DNA from: Thalassospira xianhensis MCCC 1A02616
Lineage (GTDB): Bacteria; Pseudomonadota; Alphaproteobacteria; Rhodospirillales; Thalassospiraceae
Direction of reading: 5' to 3'
Length of the DNA: 56,117 nt
Assembly: GCF_003326475.1 (NCBI RefSeq)
Contig: NZ_JPWA01000032.1
Coordinates: 1 to 56,117 of the forward strand
Shown: piece by piece, positions 36,494 to 49,814 of the stretch
Layout: every line of letters begins with the position of its first letter
Numbering within the stretch: position 1 is the first letter of the stretch
Translations under genes and position numbers: made by a program
Notes under the pieces: model-generated
Seen by the model: only the letters and a program-made list of their open reading frames with translations
Told to the model about the DNA's origin: nothing
Databases searched by the model: none

Positions 36494-37645
36494 CTATCGC
36501 ATTGCCGCGATGCTTTTGCGAAAGCGCATGGCGCTAAAGGCGAAGAACAGGGCGGCGATCACGAAGACGATCAGGAATTCCTGCCAGACAACATCGATCC
36601 CGGCATCGCGATACAGGATTGCCTGTGCAAAGCTGACAAAGTGGCTGGACGGGACGAATTGCATGATGTTCTGAAGCGTTTCAGGCATGCTTTCAAGCGG
36701 CGTATTCCCGCCCGACAACATCCGCATTGGCAAAACGACAAGGATAAATAGGAGCCCGAATTGCGGCATTGATTTTGTCATGGTCGCAAGGAAAATGCCA
36801 AGGGCAGTGGCAAAAAACAGATACAGCATCGTCCCTGCCAGGAATAACAGTTTGGAGCCGATAATGGGCACGCCAAGCATCAGTTCGACGACGAAAAACA
36901 GCGATAGCGCGCTTGCGATCAGGATCACAAGACCGTTTGCCCAGACCTTTGCCAGCATGATTTCAAACGGATCAAGCGGCATCACCAGCAGATGCTCAAT
37001 CGTGCCGTGTTCGCGTTCGCGAATAAGGGCGGCACCTGACAGGATGATCGAGAGCATGGTGATGTTGTTGATGATCTCCATCGCGCTGGTAAACCATGAA
37101 CTGGTCGCGTTTTCGTTATAGGCATAACGCGTGACAAGCTGTGTCGGTGGTTCGTGGCTGGCCGCGACATAGGCCGAAACGCCACCCATGAAGGTCTGGA
37201 CTTCCTGGGCGATGATGTTGCTGACATAGCCTTGGCCGATCCCGGCCTGCATCATGGCGGTGGCATCGATGTTAAGCTGTATTTCCGGCTGGTGACCGGC
37301 AATCAGGTCTTTTTCAAAATCGGGCGGGATCACCAGCACAAAGGTATATTCGCCGCTATCCATGGCTGCGTCGATGTCGCCTTCGCTGATTTCCGCCGGT
37401 GTCTTGAAAAACGGTTGCAGGAACGCATCACCGATCTGGCGGGACAGTTTGGATTTGTCCAGATCGGCAATCGCGATTGATGCGTTTTTAAGGTCATGGG
37501 AAAAGCCGGTCGCAGCATTGTAGATCGCAAATGAAAACGCCCAGCAGATCAGGATCAGCAACACGACATCGCGACGGAGGCTGAAAAGCTCCTTGATGCC
37601 AAGGCGATAGATATTTTCAATCCGTTTGCCATACATCGCGTTCAT
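36494..37645 (-). CDS. yhhJ: ABC-2 type permease, YhhJ-like
   Basis: 383 aa. One N-terminal helix ([17 protein letters not shown]), a large periplasmic domain (about 45-180), then five helices with the ABC-2 signature [30 protein letters not shown]. Overlaps the stop of rbbA by 4 bp. Together with the fused ATPase/permease and HlyD-like gene it forms a yhiI-rbbA-yhhJ-type exporter; the substrate is unknown. Confidence 0.9.
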   Translation of the reverse strand: MNAMYGKRIENIYRLGIKELFSLRRDVVLLILICWAFSFAIYNAATGFSHDLKNASIAIADLDKSKLSRQIGDAFLQPFFKTPAEISEGDIDAAMDSGEYTFVLVIPPDFEKDLIAGHQPEIQLNIDATAMMQAGIGQGYVSNIIAQEVQTFMGGVSAYVAASHEPPTQLVTRYAYNENATSSWFTSAMEIINNITMLSIILSGAALIREREHGTIEHLLVMPLDPFEIMLAKVWANGLVILIASALSLFFVVELMLGVPIIGSKLLFLAGTMLYLFFATALGIFLATMTKSMPQFGLLFILVVLPMRMLSGGNTPLESMPETLQNIMQFVPSSHFVSFAQAILYRDAGIDVVWQEFLIVFVIAALFFAFSAMRFRKSIAAMR

Positions 37646-40407
37646 GCCTCCTGCTTTTTAAGCAGCAGCATCGAAAGGGCGGTCAGTGCCGGGAAGAAAA
37701 TCACAAGCGTGATGATTTCCGGATAAAGTTCGGCAAAGCCAAGCGCCTTGGTAAAGACCCCGACACTGATCGACATGAAATGCGATGTCGGCATGATGGT
37801 CGACAGCACGGCGGGCGCACCGTCAAGTGACGAAATCGGCTGCATCATCCCCGAAAACATGACCGATGGCACCATGGTTGCGATTGCGGTTCCGAACAGG
37901 GCGGCGATCTGCGTTTGGGTAAAAGACGAAATCAGAAGCCCAAGTCCGGTCGTGGCAAACACAAACAGGAAGGCCCCGACAACAAGGGTAAGCGGATTGC
38001 CTCGCATCGGGACCTCGAACCAGAATAGCGCCATCGCGACCATCAGAACAAAGTTGATCAGGCCAAGCCCGACATAGGGCAATTGTTTACCGATCAGGAA
38101 TTCGATCCGTGTGACCGGTGTGACATAAAGGTTGGTGATTGATCCCAATTCCTTTTCGCGCACGACGCCGACCGCCATCAGAACGGCGGGAATGAACATC
38201 AGCAATAGCGCAATGACTGATGGCACCATGGCATAGATGCTTTTGAAATCCTGATTATAGCGATAGCGGGTTTCGATGCTGACCGGCAGGGTTTGAACCG
38301 GCAAACCGGTGTTGCGCATACTGCGTTCGTTCAGATATTTGCTGTGAATGCCTTCGACATAGCCATGGATGGTTTCGGCGCGAAACGGCATGGTGCCGTC
38401 GATGGTTGCGGCGACTTCGGGGCTGCGTCCGGCTTCAAGGTCACGGCCAAATCCCGGCGGAATTTCAATCGCCAGCGCAATGTCACCCGACAGCAATCTT
38501 TGTTCAAGTTCATCATTGCTGTTTAATGGTGGCTGTTCGCTGAAATATCGGGACCCTGCAAGGTTTTCAAGATAGGTGCGGCTGGTTTCGGTCCTGTCGC
38601 GATCCAGCACGGCATAGGTCAGGTTTTCGACATCAAACGTGATGCCATACCCAAAAACCGGCATCAGGATCGCCGTACCCAGCAAGGCAAACATCAATCG
38701 GATCGGATCGCGGATCAGTTCCATGGTTTCACGCAGCGAATAGGCCCAAAGCCGACGCAGGCTGAAAAACGATGCCTTGGCCGGTTTCCATTTTGTCGTT
38801 CCATTTTCGCCGTCGCCTTGCATCGCCGATGCATCGGGGGCGGGGGCATTGTCATCAATGCCGCTGGCTTCTTCCAGATGGCTGATAAACGCTTCTTCAA
38901 GCGTGTCACAACCGCGTTTCTGCGTGATTTCATCCGGGGTGTCGCTGATCAGCACCTTGCCCGCATGCATCAGCGATATGCGATCACAGCGTTCCGCCTC
39001 GTTCATGAAATGGGTGGAGATGAAAATCGTCACCCCCTGATCGCGCGAAAGCTCGACCAGCAATTGCCAGAAGCCATCACGCGCCACCGGATCAACGCCC
39101 GATGTCGGTTCATCAAGTATCAGGATTTCCGGGCTGTGAATGATGGCAACCGCCAATGATAAACGCTGCCGCACGCCAAGCGGCAGGCTTTCGGCCAGAT
39201 CATCGTGATATTCGGTCAGGCCGAACCGTTCGGAAAGCTCGTCAATTCGGGGCTTTATCCGGTCCGCAGGCAGGTGAAACAACCGCGCATGCAGTTCAAG
39301 GTTCTGATAGACGCTGAGTTCGGCATAAAGCGAAAAGGCCTGGCTCATATAGCCGACCCGTTTGCGAAGTTCGGTATCCTGCCCATCGACCGGTTTGCCA
39401 AAAAGTTCGGCCGTGCCTTCGGTTGCGGGCAAAAGCCCGGTCAGCATTTTCATGGTTGTCGTCTTGCCGCACCCGTTCGAGCCGAGAAAACCGAAAATCT
39501 CGCCTTTTTCAATCCGGAAGCTGACATTATCGACCGCGGTAAAATCGCCAAACCGCATCGTCAAACCATCGGCGACGATGGCGGGAACATCGCCATGTGT
39601 GGTGCGGGGTGGGATGACAAGGTCCTTGTGACCCTTGCGTTCTTCTTCGGGCAGAAGTCTTACAAATGCAGTTTCCAGATTGTCGGCCCCGGTGCGCTCC
39701 AAAATCTCGCTTGCTGTGCCGCTTGCCAGCACCTTGCCGTCATTCATTGCGATCAGTTGGTCAAAGCGTGCTGCTTCATCCATATAGGCGGTGGCGACCA
39801 GCACGGTCATGTTGCTTTGGGTTCTGCGGATCTGCTCGATCAGTTCCCAGAACTGCCGACGCGACAGGGGATCGACGCCGGTTGTCGGCTCGTCCAGTAT
39901 CAATATTTCCGGATCATGGATCAGGGCACAGCAAAGGCCAAGCTTCTGCTTCATCCCGCCCGAAAGCTTGCCGGCCGCGCGCTCGGTAAAGGGTTCAAGC
40001 CCGGTCGCCTTGACCAGCCGTTCAATCCGGTCCTTGCGTTCGCGGGCCGATTGGCCAAACAGACGGCCAAAAAATTCAAGGTTCTCGCGGATCGTCAGAT
40101 CCATATAAAGGTTCTTGCCAAGCCCTTGGGGCATATAGGCGATCTTGGGCAGGACACTGTTGCGATGGCCTGTGTCATCCATCGGTCCGCCTAGTGTTTC
40201 GACCGTTCCGTCCTGCAATTTGCGCGCCCCGGATATCAGGGCAAGGGCGGTGGATTTACCCACCCCGTCCGGCCCGATAAAGCCGATGGTCCGGCCTGCC
40301 GGGATATCAAGGCTGATATCGTCAAGCGCATGGACATGGCCGTATCTGTGGCTGACATGATCGAGGCGCGCGGCAAGCCTTGCGCCATTTTCGGGCGTTT
40401 CGATCAT
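37642..40407 (-). CDS. rbbA: RbbA-type fused ABC ATPase-ATPase-permease
   Basis: 921 aa. Two ABC modules in one chain: the first has Walker [10 protein letters not shown] (45-53), [12 protein letters not shown] and [13 protein letters not shown]; the second has GSNGCGKTT (near 310), [14 protein letters not shown] (signature Ser and first Gly replaced) and [13 protein letters not shown]-terminal ABC-2 permease (about 570-921) follows, with five to six helices. The Walker A variant GPDGVGKS is characteristic of E. coli RbbA, once linked to ribosomes but encoded with export genes. Overlaps both neighbours by 4 bp (ATGA). Confidence 0.92.
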   Translation of the reverse strand: MIETPENGARLAARLDHVSHRYGHVHALDDISLDIPAGRTIGFIGPDGVGKSTALALISGARKLQDGTVETLGGPMDDTGHRNSVLPKIAYMPQGLGKNLYMDLTIRENLEFFGRLFGQSARERKDRIERLVKATGLEPFTERAAGKLSGGMKQKLGLCCALIHDPEILILDEPTTGVDPLSRRQFWELIEQIRRTQSNMTVLVATAYMDEAARFDQLIAMNDGKVLASGTASEILERTGADNLETAFVRLLPEEERKGHKDLVIPPRTTHGDVPAIVADGLTMRFGDFTAVDNVSFRIEKGEIFGFLGSNGCGKTTTMKMLTGLLPATEGTAELFGKPVDGQDTELRKRVGYMSQAFSLYAELSVYQNLELHARLFHLPADRIKPRIDELSERFGLTEYHDDLAESLPLGVRQRLSLAVAIIHSPEILILDEPTSGVDPVARDGFWQLLVELSRDQGVTIFISTHFMNEAERCDRISLMHAGKVLISDTPDEITQKRGCDTLEEAFISHLEEASGIDDNAPAPDASAMQGDGENGTTKWKPAKASFFSLRRLWAYSLRETMELIRDPIRLMFALLGTAILMPVFGYGITFDVENLTYAVLDRDRTETSRTYLENLAGSRYFSEQPPLNSNDELEQRLLSGDIALAIEIPPGFGRDLEAGRSPEVAATIDGTMPFRAETIHGYVEGIHSKYLNERSMRNTGLPVQTLPVSIETRYRYNQDFKSIYAMVPSVIALLLMFIPAVLMAVGVVREKELGSITNLYVTPVTRIEFLIGKQLPYVGLGLINFVLMVAMALFWFEVPMRGNPLTLVVGAFLFVFATTGLGLLISSFTQTQIAALFGTAIATMVPSVMFSGMMQPISSLDGAPAVLSTIMPTSHFMSISVGVFTKALGFAELYPEIITLVIFFPALTALSMLLLKKQEA

Positions 40408-41417
40408 TCCTGAAGGCTCTTGTTCAGGGTCGCGTCATCCGGAACATTGGGGGTAAAGCGTTCCGGCCAGTTTTGATGGTCAGCCAGCATGACATAGGCT
40501 TCGCCGGGCAGGCCGGTCTTGACCCGCTTGCGATGTTCTTCGAGCAATTCGCGTGCGATGCGGATTTTTACCCGGAACATCAGCTTGTCGCGTTCGCTTC
40601 TGGTTTCGACCTCGCGCGGGGTGAATTGTGCATCATCTGCGACAAACGAAACATGGGCCGGAATGACAAAGCCCGGTGCTGCATCCAGAACAATGCGTGC
40701 CTCATTGCCGACAAAGGCCAGACCGGCCTGCCGGGTCGGCAGGAAGATCGTCATGTAAACATCGGTGAGGTCCAGAACCGTTACCACCGGATCGCCACCC
40801 GCAAGAACTTCGCCGGGCTCGGCAAGACGATATTGCACCCGCCCGCCACGCGGTGCCTTAAGCACGGAATCATTGATTTGAACCTGAATGCGCTCAAGTT
40901 CGGCCTGGGCGGCCTCGACATTGCGTTCGCTGCTTGTCAGGCGCGATTTTGCCGCCGCAAGGGCGGCCTCGGCCACGTCGCGTTCCGATTTGCGCTGATC
41001 GACCTGTTCACGCGCGATATTGTTGTTTTTGACAAGCTCGTTGGCGCGTTCAAGCTGACGCTGCGCGAGGGAAAGCTGGCTTTCTTTCTGAGCGATATCG
41101 GCCCTGGCTTCGAAAATGCCTTGTTCCGCACTGGCAACTTCGGCGCGGGCCTTGGCAAGGCTGGCCTGAAGTTCGGCCGTATCCATCCGCGCCAGAACCT
41201 GACCGGCTTGCACCACGTCGCCCTCATCGACCAGAACCTCGTCGACCCGGCCGGCATATTTGGTTGCCACCCGGACTTCTTCGGCCTCGATCCGGCCATT
41301 GCCGCTGGCGATGAATTCGGGAAGGGTTTCCTGATTTTGCTGCCAGTAATAATAACCACCCCCGGCAATCGCGATGATCACGACAAGGATCGCCAAAGGC
41401 ACGCGCAGTTTGCTCAT
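40404..41417 (-). CDS. yhiI: HlyD-family periplasmic adaptor, YhiI-like
   Basis: 337 aa. N-terminal membrane anchor ([20 protein letters not shown]), lipoyl halves ([26 protein letters not shown] and [19 protein letters not shown]) flanking a long alpha-hairpin coiled coil (about 85-190), then a beta-barrel domain. First gene of the operon; GGAGGGCGG before ATG 41417. It links the inner-membrane pump to an outer-membrane channel, none of which is encoded here. Confidence 0.93.
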   Translation of the reverse strand: MSKLRVPLAILVVIIAIAGGGYYYWQQNQETLPEFIASGNGRIEAEEVRVATKYAGRVDEVLVDEGDVVQAGQVLARMDTAELQASLAKARAEVASAEQGIFEARADIAQKESQLSLAQRQLERANELVKNNNIAREQVDQRKSERDVAEAALAAAKSRLTSSERNVEAAQAELERIQVQINDSVLKAPRGGRVQYRLAEPGEVLAGGDPVVTVLDLTDVYMTIFLPTRQAGLAFVGNEARIVLDAAPGFVIPAHVSFVADDAQFTPREVETRSERDKLMFRVKIRIARELLEEHRKRVKTGLPGEAYVMLADHQNWPERFTPNVPDDATLNKSLQE

Positions 41418-41601
41418 TCCGCCCTCCAGAACAGGATTGCCGGGCTTCTGGCAACGGATGTGCCACCGGCAAAAATCGGGTATCGCAATTTAAACGCGAT
41501 AAAGTCTGGAATGATCCTGACCTGAACGGCAAGCTAAATCTTTGATCTTACGCAATTTAGAAAAGTATCAAGAATGTGCCGGAAGGTGTTGTAAGCCGCC
41601 C

Positions 41602-42744
41602 TCAGACATCGATATCAGCCCAGATCAGATGGTGATCCGATGCTGCCTGATGCTTTTTGGTGAAGTCCGGATATGTTGTCCAGCGTGCCGGGCGTGATCC
41701 CGGCCATATGCCTTTGCGATAAATGCCGCCTTTGATCACCCGGTCAAACAGGGCAGGCGAAAGCAGCAGATAATCGATTTTGTCGTCGTCATTGCCAAGG
41801 CCATGCGTCCCGGTTCCCCGGTCGCCATTTCCGGCATTGAATTCGAACTCGGTAAAATTCGGATGGGCCGACACATCGCGCAGAGCGGTGCCGTTCAGCA
41901 ACGGGTCAAGCTCGGCACTATCGGGTGTATCGTTAAGGTCGCCGAGAACCACGATATTTTCAAACCCTTCGGCGATCAGGCGGTTGTAATAGGCCGCAAC
42001 CGCAAGCGATTGCGCCAGTCGCTTTGCTTTGCTTGCCGTGTCATTGCCGCCATATTTGCTTTTGAAATGGTTGGGCAGGACCATGATCTGCGCACCCGAT
42101 GGTGTGATGATTTCATATTCCGGGCAATCGCGGCTGAAAATCGGGGCACCATCAGGTTTCAGGTCATCGACGTGGCTTCGCATTTCGCCAATCGGGTAAC
42201 CTTCATGGGTGGCAAGCCCGACATCAATGCCGCGCCCGTCATTGCCATCAATAATCATCATGTGGCGATAGGGCACGGGCAAAACGCCCTTTTCGCGCAT
42301 GAAATCCTGAAAGGCCAGCAGAACCGGGCGGCTTTCAATCTCGACCAGAGCCAGGACATCCGCCCCGACATCACCGATCATGCGCGCGGTGTTTAACATT
42401 GCGGCTTCGTCCACTGGCCCCATGCGAAGCTCGCACCAGCCGACCCAGTCATCGCGGCCATTGGCCTTGATAAAGGGCTGCTTTGGCGGGCGCGGGCGTG
42501 AAATCAGCTGACCGCGGATTTTCCGAATACGGGTAAATGGCCCTTCGTCGCCGCGCAGCATGCCCAGTTTTGTTATCAGCGTTAACATATGTGCCTTGTC
42601 GGCATCGCTGTAAACCGGCTTTTCAAACAGCTTGTTCAGTTCTGCATGCGCATCCAGCACATCACGATGTGCTTCGGGGTCTTCATCGTTAAAGACTTTT
42701 GCCCGGTCAAACAGGTTTTCAACGTTAAATGCAGCAATCCGCAT
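41602..42744 (-). CDS. Endonuclease/exonuclease/phosphatase family protein
   Basis: 380 aa from ATG 42744 (GGGGA upstream; the longer frame lacks similarity). EEP fold: MRIAAFNVENLFDR (metal Asn), LALVEIESRPVL (catalytic Glu), VLPNHFKSKYGG, VVLGDLNDTPDS (Asp/Asn pair), DKIDYLLLS and C-terminal SDHHLIWADI. These cleave phosphodiesters in DNA, RNA or phospholipids; the substrate is unknown. No signal peptide, so probably cytoplasmic. Monocistronic. Confidence 0.9.
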   Translation of the reverse strand: MRIAAFNVENLFDRAKVFNDEDPEAHRDVLDAHAELNKLFEKPVYSDADKAHMLTLITKLGMLRGDEGPFTRIRKIRGQLISRPRPPKQPFIKANGRDDWVGWCELRMGPVDEAAMLNTARMIGDVGADVLALVEIESRPVLLAFQDFMREKGVLPVPYRHMMIIDGNDGRGIDVGLATHEGYPIGEMRSHVDDLKPDGAPIFSRDCPEYEIITPSGAQIMVLPNHFKSKYGGNDTASKAKRLAQSLAVAAYYNRLIAEGFENIVVLGDLNDTPDSAELDPLLNGTALRDVSAHPNFTEFEFNAGNGDRGTGTHGLGNDDDKIDYLLLSPALFDRVIKGGIYRKGIWPGSRPARWTTYPDFTKKHQAASDHHLIWADIDV

Positions 42745-42989
42745 GACGTCCCCGATGCTCGTTTCACAGTGCCGTGGTGAAAGATGAAATTCTACCACAG
42801 GTATTATGCTGGCCTGGCGTCAATTATGAAGTGTCATGTTTGTGACGATACCGGCAGGGAGGTGTTATTCAGTCCCCAAATGGGGATGTTTTCAAATTTT
42901 GGCCCCGCGTAGGTTCCTGAATGTAACGGGCGATCCGCCGTCTGAAATGGCGTGAACGCTTTCTGCTTCGTCGGGAAGGTTTTGCAATC

Positions 42990-44159
42990 GTGATCAATGT
43001 TAACCCCTTTAAGCCGACTGTCGTGTTTGTCGACGATGACGAAAACATGCTGCGCGGCGTTACCCGGGCTCTGGGGCAGCGTTACAATGTGATTTCGTTC
43101 TCCGAACCTGCCGGGGCTCTTTCCTGGCTTCGGGAAAATCACCGAAAAGTTGATGTGATCCTGTCCGATCTGGCGATGCCGGGTTTTTCCGGTATGCGGT
43201 TGTTGCGTGAAATGGTCAGCGTTGCGCCGAATATTCCGCGTGTCCTTCTATCCGGGCATCTTGATAATTCTGCGATGAACAAGGCCATCAATACGGCTTT
43301 TGTGTCCTGCATTCTGTCGAAGCCTGCACCGATAGAGCTGATCCGCAAATCCATCGAACAGGCGTTAAGTTCGCGGGTGATTGACCTTGCCGGAACTCTG
43401 ATTACGCCGGGGCTGGTAATGCGCGCGATCAAAAACAACGGTTATTCGGTTGTCTTTCAGCCGCGCATTGACGCAAAGACCGGATCGGCTTGCGGGCTTG
43501 AAGTGCTGGTGCGTTTCCCGAACCTGCAGAAACGCTTCCTTCTTGAAGAAATCATTCTGGCCTGCGAAGGCCATCCGGCGATCAACCTGCTGACCACAGC
43601 GGTGATGAACGAAGTCCGTAAACAGGCCAAGGATATCCGGTCCCGGTTTGATTTTTCACCGACGGTTTCGATCAATTGTTCGCCCTATTCCATTCGCAAT
43701 AACTGCTTCCTTGAGGAAATCCTTCATTTCAGAAGTGACATGCTGCTTCGGGATATCAGGATCGAAGTCGAAATCACGGAACATAGCGATATTGTCAAAG
43801 ACCCGGCATTCCTTGCCAATGCCGCAATTCTCAAAAATCGGGGTGTTGCGATTTACATCGATGATTTTGGCTCGGGAAGCAATTCGGTGGAGCTTCTTGA
43901 AACCGGTGTTTTCGCCGGTGTCAAAATTGATCGCGAATTCATCGCAACGGCAAACGGGGATTGCGTCAAATCATCGTTTGCAGAATGGATTGTGAAAGCG
44001 TCGCATGATCTGGGCCTCCGCGTTGTTGCCGAAGGTGTCGAAGACGCCAAAGTCGCGCAAAGGATGCAGGCGCTTGGCGTTGAGGAAATGCAGGGTTTCT
44101 TTTTTGCAAGGCCGGCAGTGCTTAAAAAAACACCGACCGGTGCATTTGCCATGTGCTGA
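42990..44159 (+). CDS. REC-EAL c-di-GMP phosphodiesterase
   Basis: 389 aa from GTG 42990, with GGGAAGG about 10 bases upstream. The receiver domain (8-125) has D15-D17, phosphoacceptor D60 and K111-P112. The EAL domain (about 140-385) has all catalytic residues: E171-V-L, N229, E261 in EITE, D291-D292 in IDDFGSG, K312 and E348 in AEGVE. It should cut c-di-GMP to pGpG under phosphorylation control. No kinase is adjacent; the sensor pair at 6.3-10.3 kb or other kinases may serve it. Confidence 0.92.
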   Translation: MINVNPFKPTVVFVDDDENMLRGVTRALGQRYNVISFSEPAGALSWLRENHRKVDVILSDLAMPGFSGMRLLREMVSVAPNIPRVLLSGHLDNSAMNKAINTAFVSCILSKPAPIELIRKSIEQALSSRVIDLAGTLITPGLVMRAIKNNGYSVVFQPRIDAKTGSACGLEVLVRFPNLQKRFLLEEIILACEGHPAINLLTTAVMNEVRKQAKDIRSRFDFSPTVSINCSPYSIRNNCFLEEILHFRSDMLLRDIRIEVEITEHSDIVKDPAFLANAAILKNRGVAIYIDDFGSGSNSVELLETGVFAGVKIDREFIATANGDCVKSSFAEWIVKASHDLGLRVVAEGVEDAKVAQRMQALGVEEMQGFFFARPAVLKKTPTGAFAMC

Positions 44160-44194
44160 GAGCTGTTTTGTTTTTGGGAGAGGAGGCCCGCCCC

Positions 44195-44503
44195 TCACAT
44201 CTCCAGATCAAACACGATCAGTCCTGAAATTTCGCCATCGGCGGCTTTGACAAGTTCAGCGCCCAGCGCCTGATGTGCCGGATGCTCAAGATAGGCATCA
44301 CGTGCCGCTTCATTGTCGAAATCGATGCAGAAGCCGTGCTTGAAACCCTGTTCCAGTTGTTCCGGACTGACCGATATACCGCCATCAAAACCCCGCATCC
44401 CCGCGATCTGGTCGCCAAGGTCAGACAGGGCGTCAAACAGACTGTTAATCACGGCCTCGTCAATGCCGGGTTTGAATTTGATCAGGACGATATGACGGAT
44501 CAT
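44195..44503 (-). CDS. Dabb-domain (stress-responsive A/B barrel) protein
   Basis: 102 aa from ATG 44503. MIRHIVLIKFKPG, GFDGGISVSPE, GFKHGFCIDFDNEAARDAYLEHPAHQAL and C-terminal GLIVFDLE follow the dimeric alpha-beta barrel pattern. The histidine-containing pattern YxxHPxH is conserved. Function of most members is unknown. The frame runs 62 codons further upstream without similarity; I prefer the start at the conserved MIRH. Confidence 0.9.
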   Translation of the reverse strand: MIRHIVLIKFKPGIDEAVINSLFDALSDLGDQIAGMRGFDGGISVSPEQLEQGFKHGFCIDFDNEAARDAYLEHPAHQALGAELVKAADGEISGLIVFDLEM

Positions 44504-44767
44504 GGCTGGGGCCTTTCCGGAGCCGGGGGGGAAGCGCGATTGAACCGGGATATCACAACCGGTGTCAATAGCGGCGATAAACCAGCGGTCCGTCCGTTTG
44601 GTGTGTTGTAACCAAGGGTTGCGTCGAGAGGCTTGTGAAATAGCACACATATCACGATTTTGCCTCTTGAATTGAAGAAATGACTTCATACTTTAGGATA
44701 GGAAAAGTTGTATAGGGTAACGATTCCTGGCCGGTGATCCATTCAGACGTATAAGGGGCAGATTGAC

Positions 44768-46258
44768 ATGGCATTCAATATTTTCGGGAACGGCGGTGCG
44801 TCACAGCAAGGACAACAGATTTACGAAGCCCTCGGTAGATCAATGGCCGTGATCGAGTTTTCGCTGGACGGTAAAATCCTGACAGCCAATGCCAATTTTC
44901 TTGCTACAATGGGTTATGAGCTTGGCGATATTGTTGGCAAACACCACGCGGTTTTCGTGACCCGCGATTACGCACAAAGTGCCGAATATCGTGATTTCTG
45001 GAAAAAATTGTCAAAGGGCGAATTCGCGGCTGGCGTTTTCCAGCGCGTGCGCAAGGACGGCGAAACGGTCTGGCTTGAAGCCACCTATAACCCGATCCTG
45101 AATGCGGCCGGAAAGCCGGTAAAGGTGATCAAGTTTGCCTCTGATATTACCGCGCGCCGCAAGGAGCGCGCGCTCAATGAAGGCATTCTGACCGCGATTG
45201 ACCGGTCCCAGGCGATGATCGAATTTGATCTGACAGGCAAAATCCTTAAGGCCAACGGGAATTTCCTTAAAACCATGGGCTATTCCGAAGGCGAGGTTGT
45301 CGGCAAGCATCACAGCATGTTTGTCGAGCCGGCTTACTCGAAATCTGCCGAATACAAGGATTTCTGGGCCAGTCTGCGCAAGGGCGATGTGCAGGCCGCA
45401 CAGTTCAAGCGGTTGGCAAAGGGGGGCAAAGAGGTCTGGCTTGAGGCGACCTATAACCCGATTTTTGATCAGAATGGCAAACCCGAACGGGTGATCAAGC
45501 TCGCCACCGACATTACCGAGCAGGTGGAGCTTCTGGTCGATCTTAAAAAAATGATCGATACCAATTTCACCGAAATTGACAGTAACATCGTAAGCCTTGA
45601 CGAGGCCGCCATGAGCGGAACATCCGCCGCGGCGCAAAGTTCGAACTCGGTGCAGACCGTTGCCGCCAGTGCAGAGGAACTTTCCGCCTCAATCGCCGAA
45701 ATTTCGCGCAGCATGGCGCAAAGCCGCGATGAAACCGAACGGGCCTTTTCCCAGACCGTCAGCGCCAACCAGTCGACCCAGAAAATGGCCGATGTGGTCG
45801 CAGCAATGACCGGCATTGTCGAAGTCATTCAGGGCATTGCCGGGCAGATCAACCTTCTGGCGCTCAACGCCACCATTGAGTCCGCTCGTGCGGGCGAGGC
45901 TGGCAAAGGCTTTGCTGTGGTTGCGAACGAGGTCAAGAACCTTGCCAATCAGGCGGCCAAGGCCACCGATCAGATTTCGGCAGAAATCAGCGGTGTGCAG
46001 GAAATTTCAAACGAAGTCGTTAGCTCGCTTGAAACCATTCGCGGCTCCATCGAAACGGCACGCGACAGTGTCACCAGCATATCGGCATCGGTCGAAGAAC
46101 AAAGTGCCGTGACCGAAAGCGTGTCGCAAAATATGCAGACAATGGCCGTTTCGGTCGATGAGCTTGCCCGGCGGCTTGACGAAATACGTTCGATTTCCGG
46201 CGGGGTCGGGAGTTCGGTCAAGCGCACCCGCGAGGCAGCAGAAGTGCTGACGCGCTAG
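44768..46258 (+). CDS. Soluble methyl-accepting chemotaxis protein with two PAS domains
   Basis: 496 aa, no membrane helix. Two PAS domains (about 17-130 and 140-255) share most residues ([23 protein letters not shown]), indicating recent internal duplication. C-terminal receptor signalling domain (about 270-490) with hairpin tip [44 protein letters not shown] cut by me into family-typical pieces. It resembles BdlA/Aer-like cytoplasmic receptors that sense redox or small ligands, perhaps haem or flavin bound. No HAMP or CheR pentapeptide (ends EVLTR). Followed by a terminator. Confidence 0.93.
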   Translation: MAFNIFGNGGASQQGQQIYEALGRSMAVIEFSLDGKILTANANFLATMGYELGDIVGKHHAVFVTRDYAQSAEYRDFWKKLSKGEFAAGVFQRVRKDGETVWLEATYNPILNAAGKPVKVIKFASDITARRKERALNEGILTAIDRSQAMIEFDLTGKILKANGNFLKTMGYSEGEVVGKHHSMFVEPAYSKSAEYKDFWASLRKGDVQAAQFKRLAKGGKEVWLEATYNPIFDQNGKPERVIKLATDITEQVELLVDLKKMIDTNFTEIDSNIVSLDEAAMSGTSAAAQSSNSVQTVAASAEELSASIAEISRSMAQSRDETERAFSQTVSANQSTQKMADVVAAMTGIVEVIQGIAGQINLLALNATIESARAGEAGKGFAVVANEVKNLANQAAKATDQISAEISGVQEISNEVVSSLETIRGSIETARDSVTSISASVEEQSAVTESVSQNMQTMAVSVDELARRLDEIRSISGGVGSSVKRTREAAEVLTR

Positions 46259-46280
46259 ACCAGAAGACATCCGATACGAT

Positions 46281-46320
46281 AAAAGCCCGGCTGGTTAAGC
46301 GATCAGCCGGGCTTTTGTTT
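46281..46320. terminator. Bidirectional terminator between chemoreceptor and dgdA
   Basis: AAAAGCCCGGCTG (46281-46293) / CAGCCGGGCTTTT (46304-46316), 10-base loop, then GTTTTGG. Confidence 0.92.
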
Positions 46321-46341
46321 TGGGGAACGGGGAAGGGGCGA

Positions 46342-48645
<2,304 letters not shown>

Positions 48646-48771
48646 ATCTGAATGTTTCAATAATGTGCTATATTCAGAAGATGTTGCATAACAAGGACAT
48701 TTGCGAATTTCACTCTCTTTGTGATTGATAGCAAGCTAGATGCGGTAGGTATGGTGAATAAGCGGTAGTCT

Positions 48772-49785
48772 ATGAAGACAAAACGTCAGATAGATAGGCA
48801 GCGAGAATCTGCAATCACTCTTAAAGTTGGAGGAAAAGAAGACAATTCCTCCATTAGAGAGTTCGTATCTACTTCATCTGCTCTCTATACGATAACGGAA
48901 CTTGCCGTATATGCAGTCCGCTTAGCCGATGATATCGATCCGGAACGATCTAATCCGAATATTCCAAACTTAAGCCAGAAAGTTGTTCCTGCTGGTTATG
49001 GTGATGAGGTCGTCGGACGAGTGATTCTAACTGCGAAAAGCTTATTTGATGAGAAGAATGCCACGGTCGGCCGTCAAATTGGTGGATATTTCGAGGCAAC
49101 TATCGAGCTAGCAAATCATATCTTAGAACTGAGAGGAATGATTGGTAGTTTAAGGCAAGAAATTTCTGCCAAAGAGCAAGGTTTCGTTGAGGAACAGCAG
49201 CAAATACATTCATACACAATTCCATCTGTCACTGATTTGAAGACTAAAATTCACAACATTTTGGTAAAGGTAGATAAATCCAAAGACGCTACTTTGAAAT
49301 TATATCAAGAAGTATTTTTACCTGATCGATCATCTCGGCCAACATTGGAAGAATATGATCAGGTGTTTCGAGAAATTCCAAATATGCCAACTGAGTATAT
49401 TAGTGCATGGGAGGAGAATAGAAATTTCTGGTCTTTGGTTCGTAATATAAGAAACTGCAGCGAGCACCCCAAAAAAGGATATCAAATTTTAATAAGTGAT
49501 TTTCAAATGCATTCGAATGGCGAGGTGACGTCACCACTTATAGAAGTGGAGCATAGCAAAACCCCCTTCGGGTTGTTGCCTGTTGTCGAGTTTGTACAGT
49601 TTCTAGAAGACATGACTTTAGGTTACGCTGAGTTATCGCATGTTTTCATCAAGTCTGTTGAGCTACTTGATAAAAAAACATTTAATGAACGGGTTTCCGA
49701 AGTTCCAGAGCAAAATAGGCGGCATCCGTACGTTCGATTTTACCGTACCATTGAGATAGGCGGCACGGAGCGCATATTAGGGTGA
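48772..49785 (+). CDS. AT-rich orphan protein with HEPN-like motif
   Basis: 337 aa, unrecognised family. Base composition and codon choice are clearly AT-richer than all neighbours (many TTA, ATA, AAT), a sign of horizontal transfer. Predicted mostly alpha-helical and soluble, no signal peptide. A central coiled-coil-like stretch (LRGMIGSLRQEISAKEQ, about 120-137) is followed by FWSLVRNIRNCSEHPKKGY: R227-N228-x3-H232, the RNxxxH catalytic pattern of HEPN ribonucleases and hosts of toxin/defence proteins. No partner antitoxin gene is adjacent. A motif-only inference. Confidence 0.7.
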   Translation: MKTKRQIDRQRESAITLKVGGKEDNSSIREFVSTSSALYTITELAVYAVRLADDIDPERSNPNIPNLSQKVVPAGYGDEVVGRVILTAKSLFDEKNATVGRQIGGYFEATIELANHILELRGMIGSLRQEISAKEQGFVEEQQQIHSYTIPSVTDLKTKIHNILVKVDKSKDATLKLYQEVFLPDRSSRPTLEEYDQVFREIPNMPTEYISAWEENRNFWSLVRNIRNCSEHPKKGYQILISDFQMHSNGEVTSPLIEVEHSKTPFGLLPVVEFVQFLEDMTLGYAELSHVFIKSVELLDKKTFNERVSEVPEQNRRHPYVRFYRTIEIGGTERILG

Positions 49786-49814
49786 TGGCCTTCTTCTTTT
49801 GATTCTAGTTTTAT

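Noticed and set aside
39205..40194. 329-codon plus-strand frame inside rbbA
   Set aside because: Antisense to conserved ABC motifs; codon pattern is that of a shadow.
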